Below are positions 11,933-23,065 of a DNA stretch of 64,000 nt, piece after piece. The stretch is from Meconema thalassinum (taxonomy: Eukaryota > Arthropoda > Insecta > Orthoptera > Tettigoniidae): NCBI GenBank assembly GCA_946902985.2, contig OX336389.2:1287234792-1287298791 (forward strand). Reading direction: 5' to 3'. The notes under the pieces were generated by a model. It was not told where the DNA came from and searched no databases. It saw only the letters and a list, made by a program, of their open reading frames with translations. Every line of letters starts with the position of its first letter. The stretch's first letter is position 1. Made by a program: the position numbers and the translations under genes.

Positions 11933-13249
11933 AGGGTGCTTCAAAAAATGTATACACACTTTAAACTATCGAAGTTTTCCCGCTCTACAAGGCTAATGTT
12001 ATATTTCTTCGCCAGGTGGCAGCATAATCGTCCCTCTATGTTAAATTGTCAGTTGGAATTTGTAATATCAGCATGGCGGACGTACGTTTGAGTTTTGAAG
12101 AACGTAGGCAGGTTATTAAGTGGTACTGGAAGTTTGAGAATGTAAATGAAGTTCAAAGACAGTGGAGAAGGGAGTATGATACAGAACCACCTTCAAGATT
12201 AACAATTACACGCATACGAGACAAATTCGAAGTTCATGGAACAGTGTGTGATGTGCGTAAAGGTCATTCAGGTCGACCTCGAACAGCTACAAGTGATGAG
12301 TCATCAACGGCAGTCTTGGAACTGTTTCAACGCTCTCCTAACAAATCTTCAAGGCAAGGGGCACGTGAAAGTGATGTAAGTGCTAGCAGCGTGCTACGCA
12401 TTCTGAAGAGAGGCAAGTATCGTGTTTACATTCCAAGGCTGGTGCAACAGCTAAGTGACGACGATCCAGATCGAAGGTTGCAATTTTGTGAATGGGTTCA
12501 GGAGATGGTGATACGTGAACCGGGATTTATGGGTAGCATCATTTGGTCGGATGAAGCCCAATTCAAACTTAATGGAACTGTCAATAGGCACAATTGTGTT
12601 TACTGGGGTGAAGAAAATCCTCACATTACATTTGAAAAAGCTGTAAATTTGCCTGGTGTATATGTGTGGTGCGGTTTGTCTTCAAGGGGACCCATTGGAC
12701 CTTTTCGATTTGAAGGCACTGTAACTGGTATAACTTACCTAACAATGCTTGCTGATTCCATATTTCCTGCCATTCGTGCATTATACGGTAATGATAATTT
12801 TTATTTTCAACAAGATGGTGCCCCGCCGCACTATCACAGGGACGTACGAGCTTACCTGGATCAAAATTTGCCGGGCCAGTGGATAGGACGCAGGGGGCCA
12901 ATCGAGTTTCCAGCACGCTCTCCAGACCTTACACCACTGGATTTCTTCTTATGGGGCACAGTAAAAGATGAGGTGTACAAACGAAAACCACGTAACCTGG
13001 ACATTCTTTGGAATGAGATTCAAGCCGTGTGTAGAGAAATCTCATTGGACGTTTTGATACGATGTACAGAATCAGTGGTGACTCGTACTCAGAATTGTAT
13101 TGATGCTGCAGGTCGCCAATTTGAACAGTATTATCATTTGTTATTTATGTTTCATTTACATTGGACTTTTAGCTTTCTAATTTCCTGAAATTTAATTTTG
13201 TAGAACGGTAAATAAATTTTCTATGGAAGTTCAAAGTGTGTACCACCCT
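11933..13249 (+). mobile_element. Tc1/mariner-superfamily element, DD41D type
   Basis: The left end starts AGGGTGCTTC after a TA (11931-11932), and the right end reads ...CACCCT. Inverted similarity includes AGGGTG and the block TACACACTTT(A/G)AAC. In the right terminus about 14 bp between the two blocks are missing, and the expected flanking TA is now TG. One uninterrupted transposase gene lies between the ends. An AATAAA follows the stop at about 13210. The left flank is a CR1-like element, the right flank an unrelated coiled-coil fragment. Confidence 0.8.
12073..13188 (+). CDS. Tc1/mariner transposase, DD41D, intact 371 codons
   Basis: The ATG at 12073 is preferred; an upstream in-frame extension to 12046 begins with TTG. 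Residues 1-75 form the DUF4817-like helix-turn-helix start (LSFEERRQVIKWYWKF), followed by the GHSGRPRTA linker and a second HTH (SSVLRILKRGKY). The catalytic core has WSDEAQF (Asp near 158), FQQDGAPPH (Asp near 247) and PLDFFLWG (Asp near 289). There are 41 residues between the second and third acidic residues, which is the DD41D signature of one Tc1/mariner branch. It would cut and paste its own element at TA. The frame has no stop, so the copy is either young or under constraint. The damaged right terminus argues that the copy itself may be immobile. Confidence 0.9.
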   Translation: MADVRLSFEERRQVIKWYWKFENVNEVQRQWRREYDTEPPSRLTITRIRDKFEVHGTVCDVRKGHSGRPRTATSDESSTAVLELFQRSPNKSSRQGARESDVSASSVLRILKRGKYRVYIPRLVQQLSDDDPDRRLQFCEWVQEMVIREPGFMGSIIWSDEAQFKLNGTVNRHNCVYWGEENPHITFEKAVNLPGVYVWCGLSSRGPIGPFRFEGTVTGITYLTMLADSIFPAIRALYGNDNFYFQQDGAPPHYHRDVRAYLDQNLPGQWIGRRGPIEFPARSPDLTPLDFFLWGTVKDEVYKRKPRNLDILWNEIQAVCREISLDVLIRCTESVVTRTQNCIDAAGRQFEQYYHLLFMFHLHWTFSFLIS

Positions 13250-13421
13250 TGAACAACTAAATACAGAGCGCGAGAAACTACACTCGGCTTATAAACAATT
13301 AATAGGAGAACATGCACAATTAAGTACTAAAAAGTTGACATACACATGGCCGCCAGCCTTACAATGGAGCATAAGTGGGAATGACAGCACAATAACACAG
13401 GTTAGCACACACCAAAACTGA
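13250..13421 (+). pseudogene. Coiled-coil ORF fragment, related to 10229-10851
   Basis: A short frame ends at the TGA at 13419 and is cut on the left by the mariner right terminus. It reads as charged coiled coil (LNTEREKLHSAYKQL, then GEHAQLSTKK), with the same residue bias as the inserted ORF at 10229-10851. No enzyme motif is present. It explains why the two flanks of the mariner do not join into one element. Confidence 0.4.
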
Positions 13422-13453
13422 CAGGGATAAGCAAACGGACAGAGGACTACATG

Positions 13454-13784
13454 AAATGAAAATCCACAGCCTGCTTCCAGTCTCCGGCCGGGTCAGGAAT
13501 GGAATGAATGAAGCCCCCATCTAGCAGCGAGGATATAAACTGTGCCGGCTGCCGAGGCCTGACGCACTCCTCTGGGGCAATGATTAAATGAATGACAGAT
13601 GAAATGAAATGATAGTGGAGAGTGTTGCTGGAATGAAAGTTTGACAGGGAAAACCGGAGTACCCGGAGAAAAACCTGTCTGCCTCCGTTCTGTCCAGCAC
13701 AGATCTCACATGGAGTGACCGGGATTTGAACCACGGACCCAGTTGTGAGAGGCCGGCGTGCTGCCGCCTAAGCCACGGAGGCTT
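13454..13784 (-). mobile_element. tRNA-derived SINE, complete, with 14-bp target duplication
   Basis: Read on the minus strand it begins with a tRNA-like head: box A TGGCTTAGGCGG near 13777-13766 and box B GGTTCAAATCCC near 13731-13720. A tRNA-unrelated body of about 250 bp follows. The perfect duplication CAGAGGACTACATG flanks it at 13440-13453 and 13785-13798. The 3' end is AT-rich (CATTT) rather than poly(A). The boxes would serve RNA polymerase III; mobilisation would need an RT from another element. Confidence 0.92.
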
Positions 13785-13798
13785 CAGAGGACTACATG

Positions 13799-14123
13799 CA
13801 TATGCATAATTACAACACAGGTAGATTGACACAGCGCACACATTGCATGGGCTAATTGCAACAACAAGAACAAACGCCAGAGATCAACCAAGGACCTTAT
13901 AAGTACGGACAGGCACTAGACACACTAATTCCACGAAATCCACACAAACAATCACACGAGTTGCAGAAACAACACGAAACTCTTAGCATACATTAGGCCT
14001 ACTAGTTATAGACATGTATATTGAGTTAACGCTAGATGGCAAGCCTTTTATTTCTTCCGAAAAGGGAGAGCTTACTGTCAAGCATGGAATTATAGTGAAA
14101 TATGTATGCACAATGTAAGGTAC
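13799..14123. other. Noncoding spacer
   Basis: A-rich plus strand, C over G at first, with no motif I recognise. The last four bases are GTAC, directly before the TGTACCC repeat start. Confidence 0.4.
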
Positions 14124-15210
14124 TGTACCCTTATTTCTGGATGATCCACCAAAATCCGACGTTGGAAAAAAATAATGGATTGTAGCATCTTGAAATCCCG
14201 GCTAAAAAGCAACACAGTGCTACTTGGCGAATACACTTAAAATAAGGAACAGGGATTTTTCAAACTGAATGTGCTATAGAAACAAACTACTGAACAATAG
14301 GGTTCTCAAACTACTCGGGAAATACGAGAATCCATGAAAATCTCGGGCGTAAGGATGCGGATAAGGTCCCTCGGAAACCACCAACCTATAGCACATTCCA
14401 CTACCATTTAACTACAAAGACAATGCCAGATTTCTATTTTAAAAAATCAGGGAATCGTAAAAACGTGCCTGTCATATTTATTGACATTAAAAATACACGC
14501 CTCCTATCACTTGCATTTATTATATGCATAACTTTTTATCTGAGTCAACAATGACCAAATGTCATTAATTCTCTTACATTATACACATATGTTTCTTCTA
14601 GAATCCAATAAATATATTAACAGTAGCTTTCATAAGCTCAAATAAAAATTACGAATGAAATCGTGGCAAACAACTGCTGTGCCCTAGGTAACGGGAGTTT
14701 CATAATAAAATAAAATGTTATAAAGCTTTAAAAAAATATCCACAAAATAAAATGAATTTACCCGTGACGTAAATCTCCGTCATTACAAAAACTATTCATT
14801 AATCTATACAATTTACCTCCCGTCTCCTATCACTTGAATTCTTCTCATAGAAGCGATAAAAATCTCTACTCAAAATAAAAGTATAGATAAAAGTTACAAC
14901 ACGCATAAATATGACTATAAACCTTTCTCTAAATCCTAAACATAATTTATATACAACACAAATATCGGCGATGTAGTTCATCAACTACTCAAGTTAAAAT
15001 ACAATATTTACAATGGGCAAACTGCCTTCTTCACATACAAAATATACTTAAATTGTCTTCCTATCTCTCCGCTTAAATTCCTACAGACTTTAGAAAATAT
15101 ATTTCACCATACTAGGTCTTATTCGGGAAACTATTACAATTCGGGATTCTATAATCCGTACAATTAAGTAAAGACATAGTTCATTGACCTCCTCTAACTT
15201 TTCTCTCAAA
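14124..15210 (+). repeat. TGTACCC long noncoding repeat, copy 1 (right-truncated)
   Basis: From TGTACCCTTAT at 14124 this segment aligns colinearly with 16442-17510 over about 1.08 kb with many small differences. Shared landmarks include GGATGATCCACCA, TCTCGGGCGTAAGGAT, CAACTGCTGTGCCCTAGGT and ATCTCCGTCATTACAAA. It is preceded by GTAC, as is copy 2. The alignment stops at about 15210, where a SINE fragment begins. Strand is nominal. No reading frame of note. Confidence 0.85.
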
Positions 15211-15213
15211 ATA

Positions 15214-15375
15214 AATGAAAATCCACAACCTGCTTCCAGTCTCCGACCGGGTCAGGAATGGAATGAATGAAGCCCCCATCTAGCGGCGAGGATATGAAGT
15301 GTGCCGGCTGCCGAGGCCTGACGCACTTGTCTGGGGCAACGATTAAATGAATGACAGATGAAATGAAATGATAGG
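15214..15375 (-). mobile_element. tRNA-derived SINE, 3' part only
   Basis: It matches 13454-13615 of the complete SINE with a few substitutions. The tRNA-like head is missing, so it is 5'-truncated. It abuts the end of the TGTACCC repeat copy 1. Confidence 0.9.
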
Positions 15376-15913
15376 AATTTAACAGTTTAATACCATTAAA
15401 ATGGGGCTAAAATTATTGAAGATTTGTACTTAGCTTTTTCGTGATGATCAGGCGAAGGTTACTTGTGGCCGTTAGCTTTAAAATGTAGACATGGCGTCTA
15501 TTTTAAAAGTGTCACATGAAGACAGGAGACTGACCCTTGGGAGGGCTCGGTACTGTACACTCGACGACTGGACTAGAAGAAGTGAGAGCTGCTGAACGGC
15601 GCGCGAAAGCACCGGAGAGAACGAGGGAGAGGGGGTAAAAGACAAGAGGACATACATCAGAATGGGCAACATGAAAAATGATCATTCTTTTTTTAAACTA
15701 AGTTTTCTTCATGGAGTGATGTCTTCAAAGAGATGTTAGCTGGCGACAATGACGACGCCTGGTGGATTTGTGAGGAAGTCCTCTTGAGCTGAGAGAGATT
15801 GAAGAACTTCGGCAGTTAGCTGCTAGATGCCGCTAGGTTCTCCATGGAAGTTACATATCTAGAACAGACTCAAATACACAATGAATTCCTGCTCATAGTG
15901 AAAAGGAATGAAA
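15376..15913. other. Noncoding spacer
   Basis: No gene recognised. It contains another GTACTGTAC at about 15549, the same nine bases that mark the left junction of both TGTACCC repeats. What follows there (ACTCGACG) does not match those repeats. Confidence 0.35.
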
Positions 15914-15915
15914 TA

Positions 15916-16403
15916 CATGGGTTGGTTTTTTAGTTTTGGCACCTTAGTTATAACTGGATTAATAACTCACTTAGATGGTTCCAAGTTTCACAGGCCCTCG
16001 ATGTTGACCCCACCGTTGCGTACAACGTGTTCCCAGCGATGCGGAAGTCGTTGGATCCCGTTGGCACTGCCCAATCTATTGATGGTACGAAGAGAGCGCT
16101 CGGCAGCCTGCTTAACGTCATTGTCATCTTCATCTTCGGAATGAGATCATAGTCGCAGGGACTGATGTCGGGAGAATATGGGGGTGATAGAGGACCTCCG
16201 AGCCCCAGCGATCCAACAATGCCGACACAATGCCTGCTGTGTGTGCCCTAGCATTGTCATGCAGAACGATGGGCGGTGTAACCATGTGGTGGCGCCGTTT
16301 CCTTCTCAGAGCTCCTCGGAGATGGTCTTGCCGAAACGAACAATAGTACGCCGCATTAACGGTTTGCTCTCGGGGAACAGTATGGCAGTGCTTCCGTACC
16401 ATT
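15916..16403 (-). pseudogene. Mariner (DD34D-like) transposase C-terminal half
   Basis: The minus frame carries VNAAYYC, LRGALRRKRRHH, then HDNARAHTAGIV, which holds the second catalytic Asp. After a frameshift come YSPDISPCDYDL, which holds the third Asp, and the RLPHRWEHVVRNGG tail typical of mariners close to the SETMAR transposase. The N-terminal DNA-binding part and the first Asp are absent; the copy starts abruptly at the fold-back centre near 16405. It is not functional. Confidence 0.85.
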
Positions 16404-16441
16404 GAAGACGTTAAGCAGGCTGCCGAGCACTCTCTTCGTAC

Positions 16442-19400
16442 TGTACCCTTATATCTGGATGATCCACCAATATCCTCCGGCTGGAAATAATCTGGGATTG
16501 TAGCATCTTGACGCCCCGACTAAAAACGACATGGTGCCACTTGGCGAAAACACTCAGAATAAGGGACAGGTATTTTCTCAAGCGGAATGTGCTGCAGTAT
16601 CTAACTACAGAACAGTAGGGTCATCTAACTACTTAGGATAAAGAAAAATAACTCAATAAAAATCTCGGGCGTAAGGATACGGATTAGGTCCCTCGGGAAC
16701 TTCCACCCTACAGCACATTCCTCTACAATCTACCTACAAGTATAATGCCAGTTTCCTATAAAACAATCAGGAAATCGTCAACACGAATCCGTCTATTTAT
16801 TTAAAAAAACAATACACATCTCGTGTCACCGAGCTTTAATTAAATGCTCTCGAAAATAAACCATGAAATAAAATATATGACTAAGTGTCATTAATCCATA
16901 TACAAGTACAAATTGTTTCGCTAAGAAACCGTAAAAATTGTTACGTGTAAGCTTAAATAAACTTCTATACAGCGAACAACTGCTGTGCCCTAGGTGACGG
17001 GAGTTTATAACAAGAAAAATGTTATAAGTTAAAAATTTAAATAATCCCAAAAATAAATGACGTTACCCATGACGTAGATCTCCGTCATTACAAATACTAA
17101 TCATTACTCTATACAATTCATCTCCCGCACCCTAATATTAATATTTCTTCCTCTAAGAAGCGCAAAATCTCTACACGAAGTTTTAAGGTTTAAATTTAAA
17201 ATATAAAACACTCCTAAATCTATTTACGAATTTATCTGAAATACATTTAATATAACATTCTATACAATGAAAATAATCACGTCGTAGTTCGTCAATTACT
17301 TACTTAGAAATAAAATATTTACAACACGTTCGTTCCTTTCTCCCGACAATACAACATGTAATTGTCCTTCCACATTACTTCTAAATCTCAACGGGCTTCA
17401 GAAAAATATTACTTCACTCTACTTAGTCTTATTCGTGTTTTACGTTAACATCTGGGATTCCATAATCCATACAATTAAGTAGAGACTAGTTCAAAAACCT
17501 CCTACAACTTCTCTGTTCATGTAATAAAAATACTTAATAAAAATACACATTTCCACTCGTTGAATAATTACCATAAATGACAAACATTAGGATAAGAACC
17601 ATTTATTAATAGATCTCAGTTTACTCTCAGCTTCAACAAAGATCCATTAAACCCTATAATTTCTATCAGATTTAACTTCATCAAGGATCCGCTGTCCTGT
17701 GAATTTCAAGGAGTTTCAACTCTATTGAGACTATTTCAATAACATCCACAATTACTGAACTTCCGTAACAATTCTCTTATAACTTCTTACTTTCATGAAA
17801 TATATGCGTCTGTCCCTACAGACATTTCCTCAAAAATAGATCAATGGTTATACACTGGCTTATTGTCTCACAACAAATACCTCCGTCTACAACGGGAATA
17901 ATAAATCTCATCCATCGAGATACTTCGCAAACTTCCATAACATTTATTTCTCTACACTTTCCAATAATAAACTCTTCTTTCAGTCATCACAATCTTAATG
18001 AACATATAATAAAAATACTGGTTCTCTCCCTGCCTCAATTTAATACGTAATGCGATAAAATGATAATCTTTAAATAAAATCTTATTTCTTTACTTCACTC
18101 ACATTTCTCAAAATTCTTTCAACAAACTGTAACATTTCTTCCATTTCATCATTACGTTATTTCTTACTTCAAAATATGCTCTCGTTCGCATCTGTTAATT
18201 CCACATTATAATACTTCACAAATTCTTTCTTTAATGTCTATTCAACAAATTCTAATACTTTCAAAAACCATTACTTACAAACTTTCTTCACTAAATTCGT
18301 TTCATTATTTCTCAGTTCGTGACTTTCTCTAGATCTCTACCATAGATCTTTCGTAATTACATTCTTTGACATATACTTCCTTTCACATACTTGGAAAACA
18401 TTTCCATTATTACATTTAGTGATAAAACATAGATATCGTTCGATTTAATACACGTTTGAACTTTACAATAACAATTCTGAACAAATTATAAAATCCAGAG
18501 CTAAAGTATACAATCTGAATTAAACTATAAAATCTCCCTTCAAATTTCGAATATCGCAAAAATCGAAAATCCAAATGAAAAATCCCTAAAATTCCGAAGT
18601 CGTCGAAAAATACTATCAAACATCCGCATGATGTTTTTACAAATATAACATTGAAAACTGCAATAAACTAATAAACAATATAGAAAAATGGCATTCAACA
18701 ATAGTTGTCGGATATTCAAGTTCTACAATTCTACATAGTGGGATATTTAGCGTTGGTCCTTGGACTACCTTGTGCTGGGTTAGAGTTGACATGAAGTGGA
18801 CTCCCTTTGGTTACCCATTAGAAACGGAATGTTTCTAGCGGCTTAAGACTGCGAGGTGGTCAGCATTCTTGTCCAAATCTCCCTCCGAATATCTCGTGCG
18901 GTCAGGTACTGGGATTCGAACTCGATCATCATCGTGCTGTCTCCTCCTTCCGCCGATGCCTCTTCTGATTGAGATGGGATAGCCCTTTCTCTCTTCGGCA
19001 CCGGGTAATTCCCTGGTCGCCCTCGTACATGAATAACTTGCAGTCTTCTTCCCCCATAGTTCCCTGTAGATCGTCATTTGAGATGGTAAAATGACTGATG
19101 ATTGTAGACTTTCTATTACGGGAGAGATGAGATGTTAATCTCCCCCGAGATGTTGATGTTAAGTCATTTCGGATGTTCTTGATGCCATCATAGCGTTGTT
19201 CCCATAATTGTTTAAGCGTTCATCACGACGCCTGTAGAATCTTCATGAAATTCCTCCCTCAACTTTTGAATTTTTATCATCTTGAAGCTGTAGCTTTGCC
19301 GTATAAATTTAATATCGTTTCCTTGCTGAATATCTATGTTAATATTACATGCACATTACTGAGTGCCTTCGATGAATAATTCTATCTCTTTCGTTCAACT

Positions 19401-20025
19401 TGGAGACTAGTTCGTTGTAACGTCCTTCTACTTCGAAGTCGTGGTTGATAAGAGCCTCGCTTCCTCTCGTCTTTTCTCCGTGTCTCTTTTCCAAAAACCG
19501 CGTCCTTTTCAATCCATGGCTCTGATTGATTGCTTATATTAATTGATCAAACTCTTCATTAATAACCTAAGAACTCTGCTGTAGTTATATTCAATCGTTC
19601 TTAATTATCATTTAACACTCTTCATGATGGTGTAATGTAATAACTTTGTCCTAGTAATTATATATGTTAATTACTCTGTAGGTGTTAATTTTAATAGGCG
19701 GCTTCCCATTGGTCATGGTCGCGTGTCGGTCTCGCGTCGGCTCCCTCTTCTTTCTCTTGCCACACGCTTAGTTCCTCTCCCCATTCTTTTTTACTCGGGC
19801 GTCCTCGTGACTGCTCGGGTTCTTAGTCATTTTAGCGAAGCTTGTTCCGAGTCCCCTTGCGACAACTAATTTGCTATTGGCCGGCCGAATTAACTCAGTT
19901 AATTCACTCCCTAGCCAAACCAGTTTTGTGTTCGCTTCCAGCATCGATAAATTTTAACATGGGCTAATTTAGAAAACTTTCCACTACTTGTATAATTTTC
20001 TGTCTCGTCTCCCCAAACGCGTACA
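16442..20025 (+). mobile_element. TGTACCC long noncoding element, copy 2: TG...CA insertion with GTAC duplication
   Basis: This 3584-bp block starts TGTACCCTTA and ends ACGCGTACA, and is flanked by GTAC at 16438-16441 and 20026-20029. Removing it and one GTAC restores the mariner right arm exactly (compare with 16079-16090 inverted). The first 1.08 kb recurs at 14124-15210. The interior is AT-rich and noncoding; the last 500 bp is GC-richer. No RT, integrase, protease or transposase motif is visible, and no internal repeat of the ends. TG...CA ends with a 4-bp duplication fit a very long solo LTR or a non-autonomous Ginger-like DNA element. I cannot choose between them. Strand is nominal. Confidence 0.75.
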
Positions 20026-20029
20026 GTAC

Positions 20030-20199
20030 CATCAATAGATTGGGCAGTGCCAACGGGGTCCAACGACTTCCGCATCGCTGGGAACACGTTGTACGCAACG
20101 GTGGGGACAACATCGAGGGCCTGTGAAACTTGGAACCATCTAAGTGAGTTATTAATCCAGTTATAACTAAGGTGCCAAAACTAAAAAAACCAACCCATG
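20030..20199 (+). pseudogene. Mariner transposase C-terminal scrap, right arm of fold-back
   Basis: It is nearly identical to the reverse complement of 15916-16085 and encodes the IQRLPHRWEHVV-type tail and the 3' terminus. Directly upstream in the pre-insertion element were 16406-16441. Confidence 0.85.
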
Positions 20200-21164
20200 T
20201 ACAAAGGGATCACTGTTGGTGTCTGCGAAGAAAGAAATTAAATAAATAATCAAAGAGCAGCAAGAGCTAACTCTGACTGAACGTGTATTCCAAGGAATAC
20301 ACCACCCATTACATATCCGGTGTTATCTGGATACTCCCAACATTTTTTAATCAACAGTTTTTAAATAAAGATGTATTGCAGCCAAGTGAGCCATTTAAGT
20401 CAGATGACGTATTACAATAAGAAGAATATCAGTTTGTACAGTCATCTATTAGAGATTTTTCTCGTTTTCACATCGCAATACGTGATAACGGTCCCAGTAA
20501 TTGTCACAGAACTCACAAAGACATTCGGGGCCTGGGTCATTGTGAGATTTTACTCTGCACAATTTGTAGTGGTAGCCATGTGCTGTCTTGGAATTTAAAA
20601 AAAATGGCGTATATTTTGGCCTTTGTCTGTCCTTGATCTGTTCACCATTGCCTCCATGGCATAATAGTCAGTCCATATCTCTTGTCGTTTCTCCACCCTA
20701 TCGTCCAGTAATTTTCTCCAGCTATCTGTAGAGGGCAAGTCTAATATCCATCTCAGGTCTTCCATTAAAAATGGTTTCCTCGCAAGTTTGTAAACCAGCC
20801 TATATCTTGTGAATTTAGAGACTCCTAGAGCGGCCTGCAAGACGCGGGCTTTATTTTTTCCAAGCAGTGGAGGTCTCTATAACTTAGTTTTTCCCAGGTA
20901 TTCTCGATGCCGTAAGTGAGAAAGGGAGGGCCAAGGCTGTTTTCAGTTATATGTTTGTTATTGATCTGATGCCGTGAATAGCTTTGGTCGCTGCCACGGC
21001 TCTTTGCGTAGTGTGAATTCTAAATGAGCGTGCTGTAGTCTGAAAGGTTAAGCCCAAGTAATTGATGCTGTTTACCGTCAGTAATAATAATAGCCTTTAT
21101 TGCAGCCAGGTGGCCATATTACATGTTACAGATATGTGCACTTACTAGATACTATAATTCAATT

Positions 21165-22363
21165 CTAGTCCTTATTATAAGCCGCTATTGACAAAGTTCT
21201 GTTGGGGCATGTCGTGATATGGTACCTTCCACATTCGTTCATACACAGCTCACATATACATACCTTATCCGGGTCATGGAATGTATTTCGTGAGCAGACC
21301 TTATGGAACCCATGAACTGCGAGTCTCGTCACGACGTATCTCATTTCGGATAGGGGTTGCATCCATCTTTTGTCCACCATGGCATCAGTCGCGTAGAATT
21401 CCTTCGGAATATAAAGCCTTTTGCTCTGCAGATCCTGGAGTAATTTTCTGTAGCTTTCTGTGGATGGCAACAGTAGAAGAGAACGAAGGTCCTCTATTAG
21501 GAACGTTTCTCTCGCCAGTTCATATACCAGCCGAGATTTGGCTGACTTGGAGACTTCGAGGGCTCTTTTGAGGAACCTGGATTTCACCTTTTCGAGTTCC
21601 GCCAGTTGTTTGTAGTTGAGAAACTCCCATGTTAGCTCCAGACCGTATGTTAGTACGGGTATGACCTTGGCTCGGAAGAGCATCATTGCTGTTTTCAACG
21701 ATATTTGGGTAATATGGCTTATGTCGTTTATGGCCTTCACTGCTGTGGCCGCTTTCGCTCTTGTGTGTATTCTGAAGCTTCGGTCTGTAATCTGGAGCGT
21801 GAGGCCGAGGTATTTGAAATTGTTTACTTTCTTCAGTTCCTTGCCGTTGCATAACACTTGGTCTGATTCCGCTGGCCTACCACCGTTCCGGAAGACGACT
21901 ATCTCAGTCTTGTCCTCGTTGATTGTTAATTCGTTTTCCTGGGCCTATTCGCTTAGTATGTTGATTGCATCTTGCAAATCCTTTAACTGCTCCGAGGCGA
22001 TTGCCATGTCGTCTGCGTATATATACAGTTTGGACTCGATTCCTTTATTTTGTCTCCTGCATCGTGTGAGAGCGCATTGAATAGAATGATACTGAGGGGG
22101 TCCCCTTGAAGTACTCCATTCGTTTGTGTCATCCATTTTGTTTGTCCAACTCCGCCCTGCACTTGTATATTGTTTTCTGCCAATATGTTCGATATAAGGG
22201 TGGTCAGCCTTGATCTACCTATGAGTGTTTCCAGTTTATGTATCAGCAGCTTTCTGTTTACCAGGTCAAAAGCCTTCGTAAAATCAACAAAGACTACATA
22301 GAGTTTGCTCTTGGGTTTCTCTAGTGTTGTTGTTGCGTGCCGTAATAGGCTTCCTGCAGCCAT
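21165..22363 (-). pseudogene. RT ORF of copy b (broken)
   Basis: 22363-21983 carries motif A (VVFVDFTKAFDLVNRKLL) and TNGVLQGDPLS. 22136-21945 carries YIYADDMAIASEQL in a shifted frame. 21857-21165 carries KKVNNFKYLGLTLQ, the thumb and the C-terminal knuckle CICELCMNECGRYHITTC, with spacing C-x2-C-x7-H-x3-C. The last segment is open for 230 codons. The enzyme would copy the element RNA at a nicked site; here at least two frameshifts prevent that. Confidence 0.85.
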
Positions 22364-22387
22364 AGTTGTCGATCTTTAAACATACCC

Positions 22388-23065
22388 ATGTCAAAAGACA
22401 ACTATAATAAGGAAATAAGAACTATTATGCAAATAGCAAAGGAAAACAACTTCTCGCCAAGCAAAATAAATCAAATTATAGCCAAACATAAAAATAAAGA
22501 TAAAACGATTCCCAAACCGGACAGTAATGAGAAAAAATTTGCGCGTTTCAACTATGTGAATGCGAATACATATAAAATCACTAACCTATTCAAAAAGCAA
22601 GGCATTACGATAGCTTTCACGACGAAAAACACAACCGCTAGGCACCTCCTAAATAGTAATCTAAATAAACGTGACCCGTATTCAAGGTCAGGGGTATATT
22701 CTATAACGTGCCAAGACACCGATTGTCAAGCTAATTACATCGGGCAGAGTGGAAGGCGAGTAGACACACGTTATAATGAACATAGGAATGCGATAAGATA
22801 CGGAAAACATTCAGCCGTGTGCTAACATATGTGTGACGCAGGGCACAGCTTTACCAACATAGAGTCGGACCTTAAAATAATCCATCACGAATCGAAAGGC
22901 AGGGCTCTTGACATAAAGGAAACAATCGAGATACACCTAGCCAAACGAAACAATCCCAACAATCTAAATGAACACACGTTCATGGAGAGCTCACCCCCTC
23001 TTCACTCTACTAAAAAACACACCCTGTCGGAAACAAAACACAATTTAGCGACACAGCCAAGCTAG
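22388..23065 (+). pseudogene. Penelope-like GIY-YIG endonuclease domain, one nonsense codon
   Basis: One frame runs from 22388 to 23065 and is interrupted only by TAA at 22823 (SAVC-stop-HMCDAGH). The N-terminal 90 residues are the Lys/Asn-rich linker after RT. The GIY-YIG core follows: SGVYSITC, then NYIGQSGRRVDTRYNEH with the catalytic Tyr and Arg, then the distal HE/ETIEIHLAKRNNPNNLNEH block. Penelope-group endonucleases have a CCHH-like Cys pair between GVY and YIG, visible here as CQDTDC. The enzyme would nick target DNA to prime reverse transcription. One mutation away from open, yet without RT it has no autonomous role. Confidence 0.85.

Larger units (their letters stand above)
15916..20199. 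mobile_element. Fold-back mariner relic, split by a 3.58-kb insertion
   Basis: The left arm (15916-16405) is the C-terminal half of a mariner-type transposase and the 3' end on the minus strand. The right arm (16406-16441 plus 20030-20199) is the same 3' end on the plus strand. The outer ends are inverted copies (CATGGGTTGGTTTTTTAG) flanked by TA at 15914-15915 and 20200-20201. Before the insertion the element would have been about 700 bp long: two mariner 3' ends head to head. It could be mobilised only by a full mariner elsewhere. Confidence 0.8.

Noticed and set aside
13715..13784. tRNA gene on the minus strand
   Set aside because: Boxes A and B are present, but the segment continues into a repeated body with a target duplication, and a second truncated copy exists. 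It is a SINE head.
18835..19077. 80-codon minus frame with GTTCGAATCCC inside (tRNA-like box B)
   Set aside because: No box A at proper distance and no repeat of the segment in the window. Neither a gene nor a SINE can be supported.
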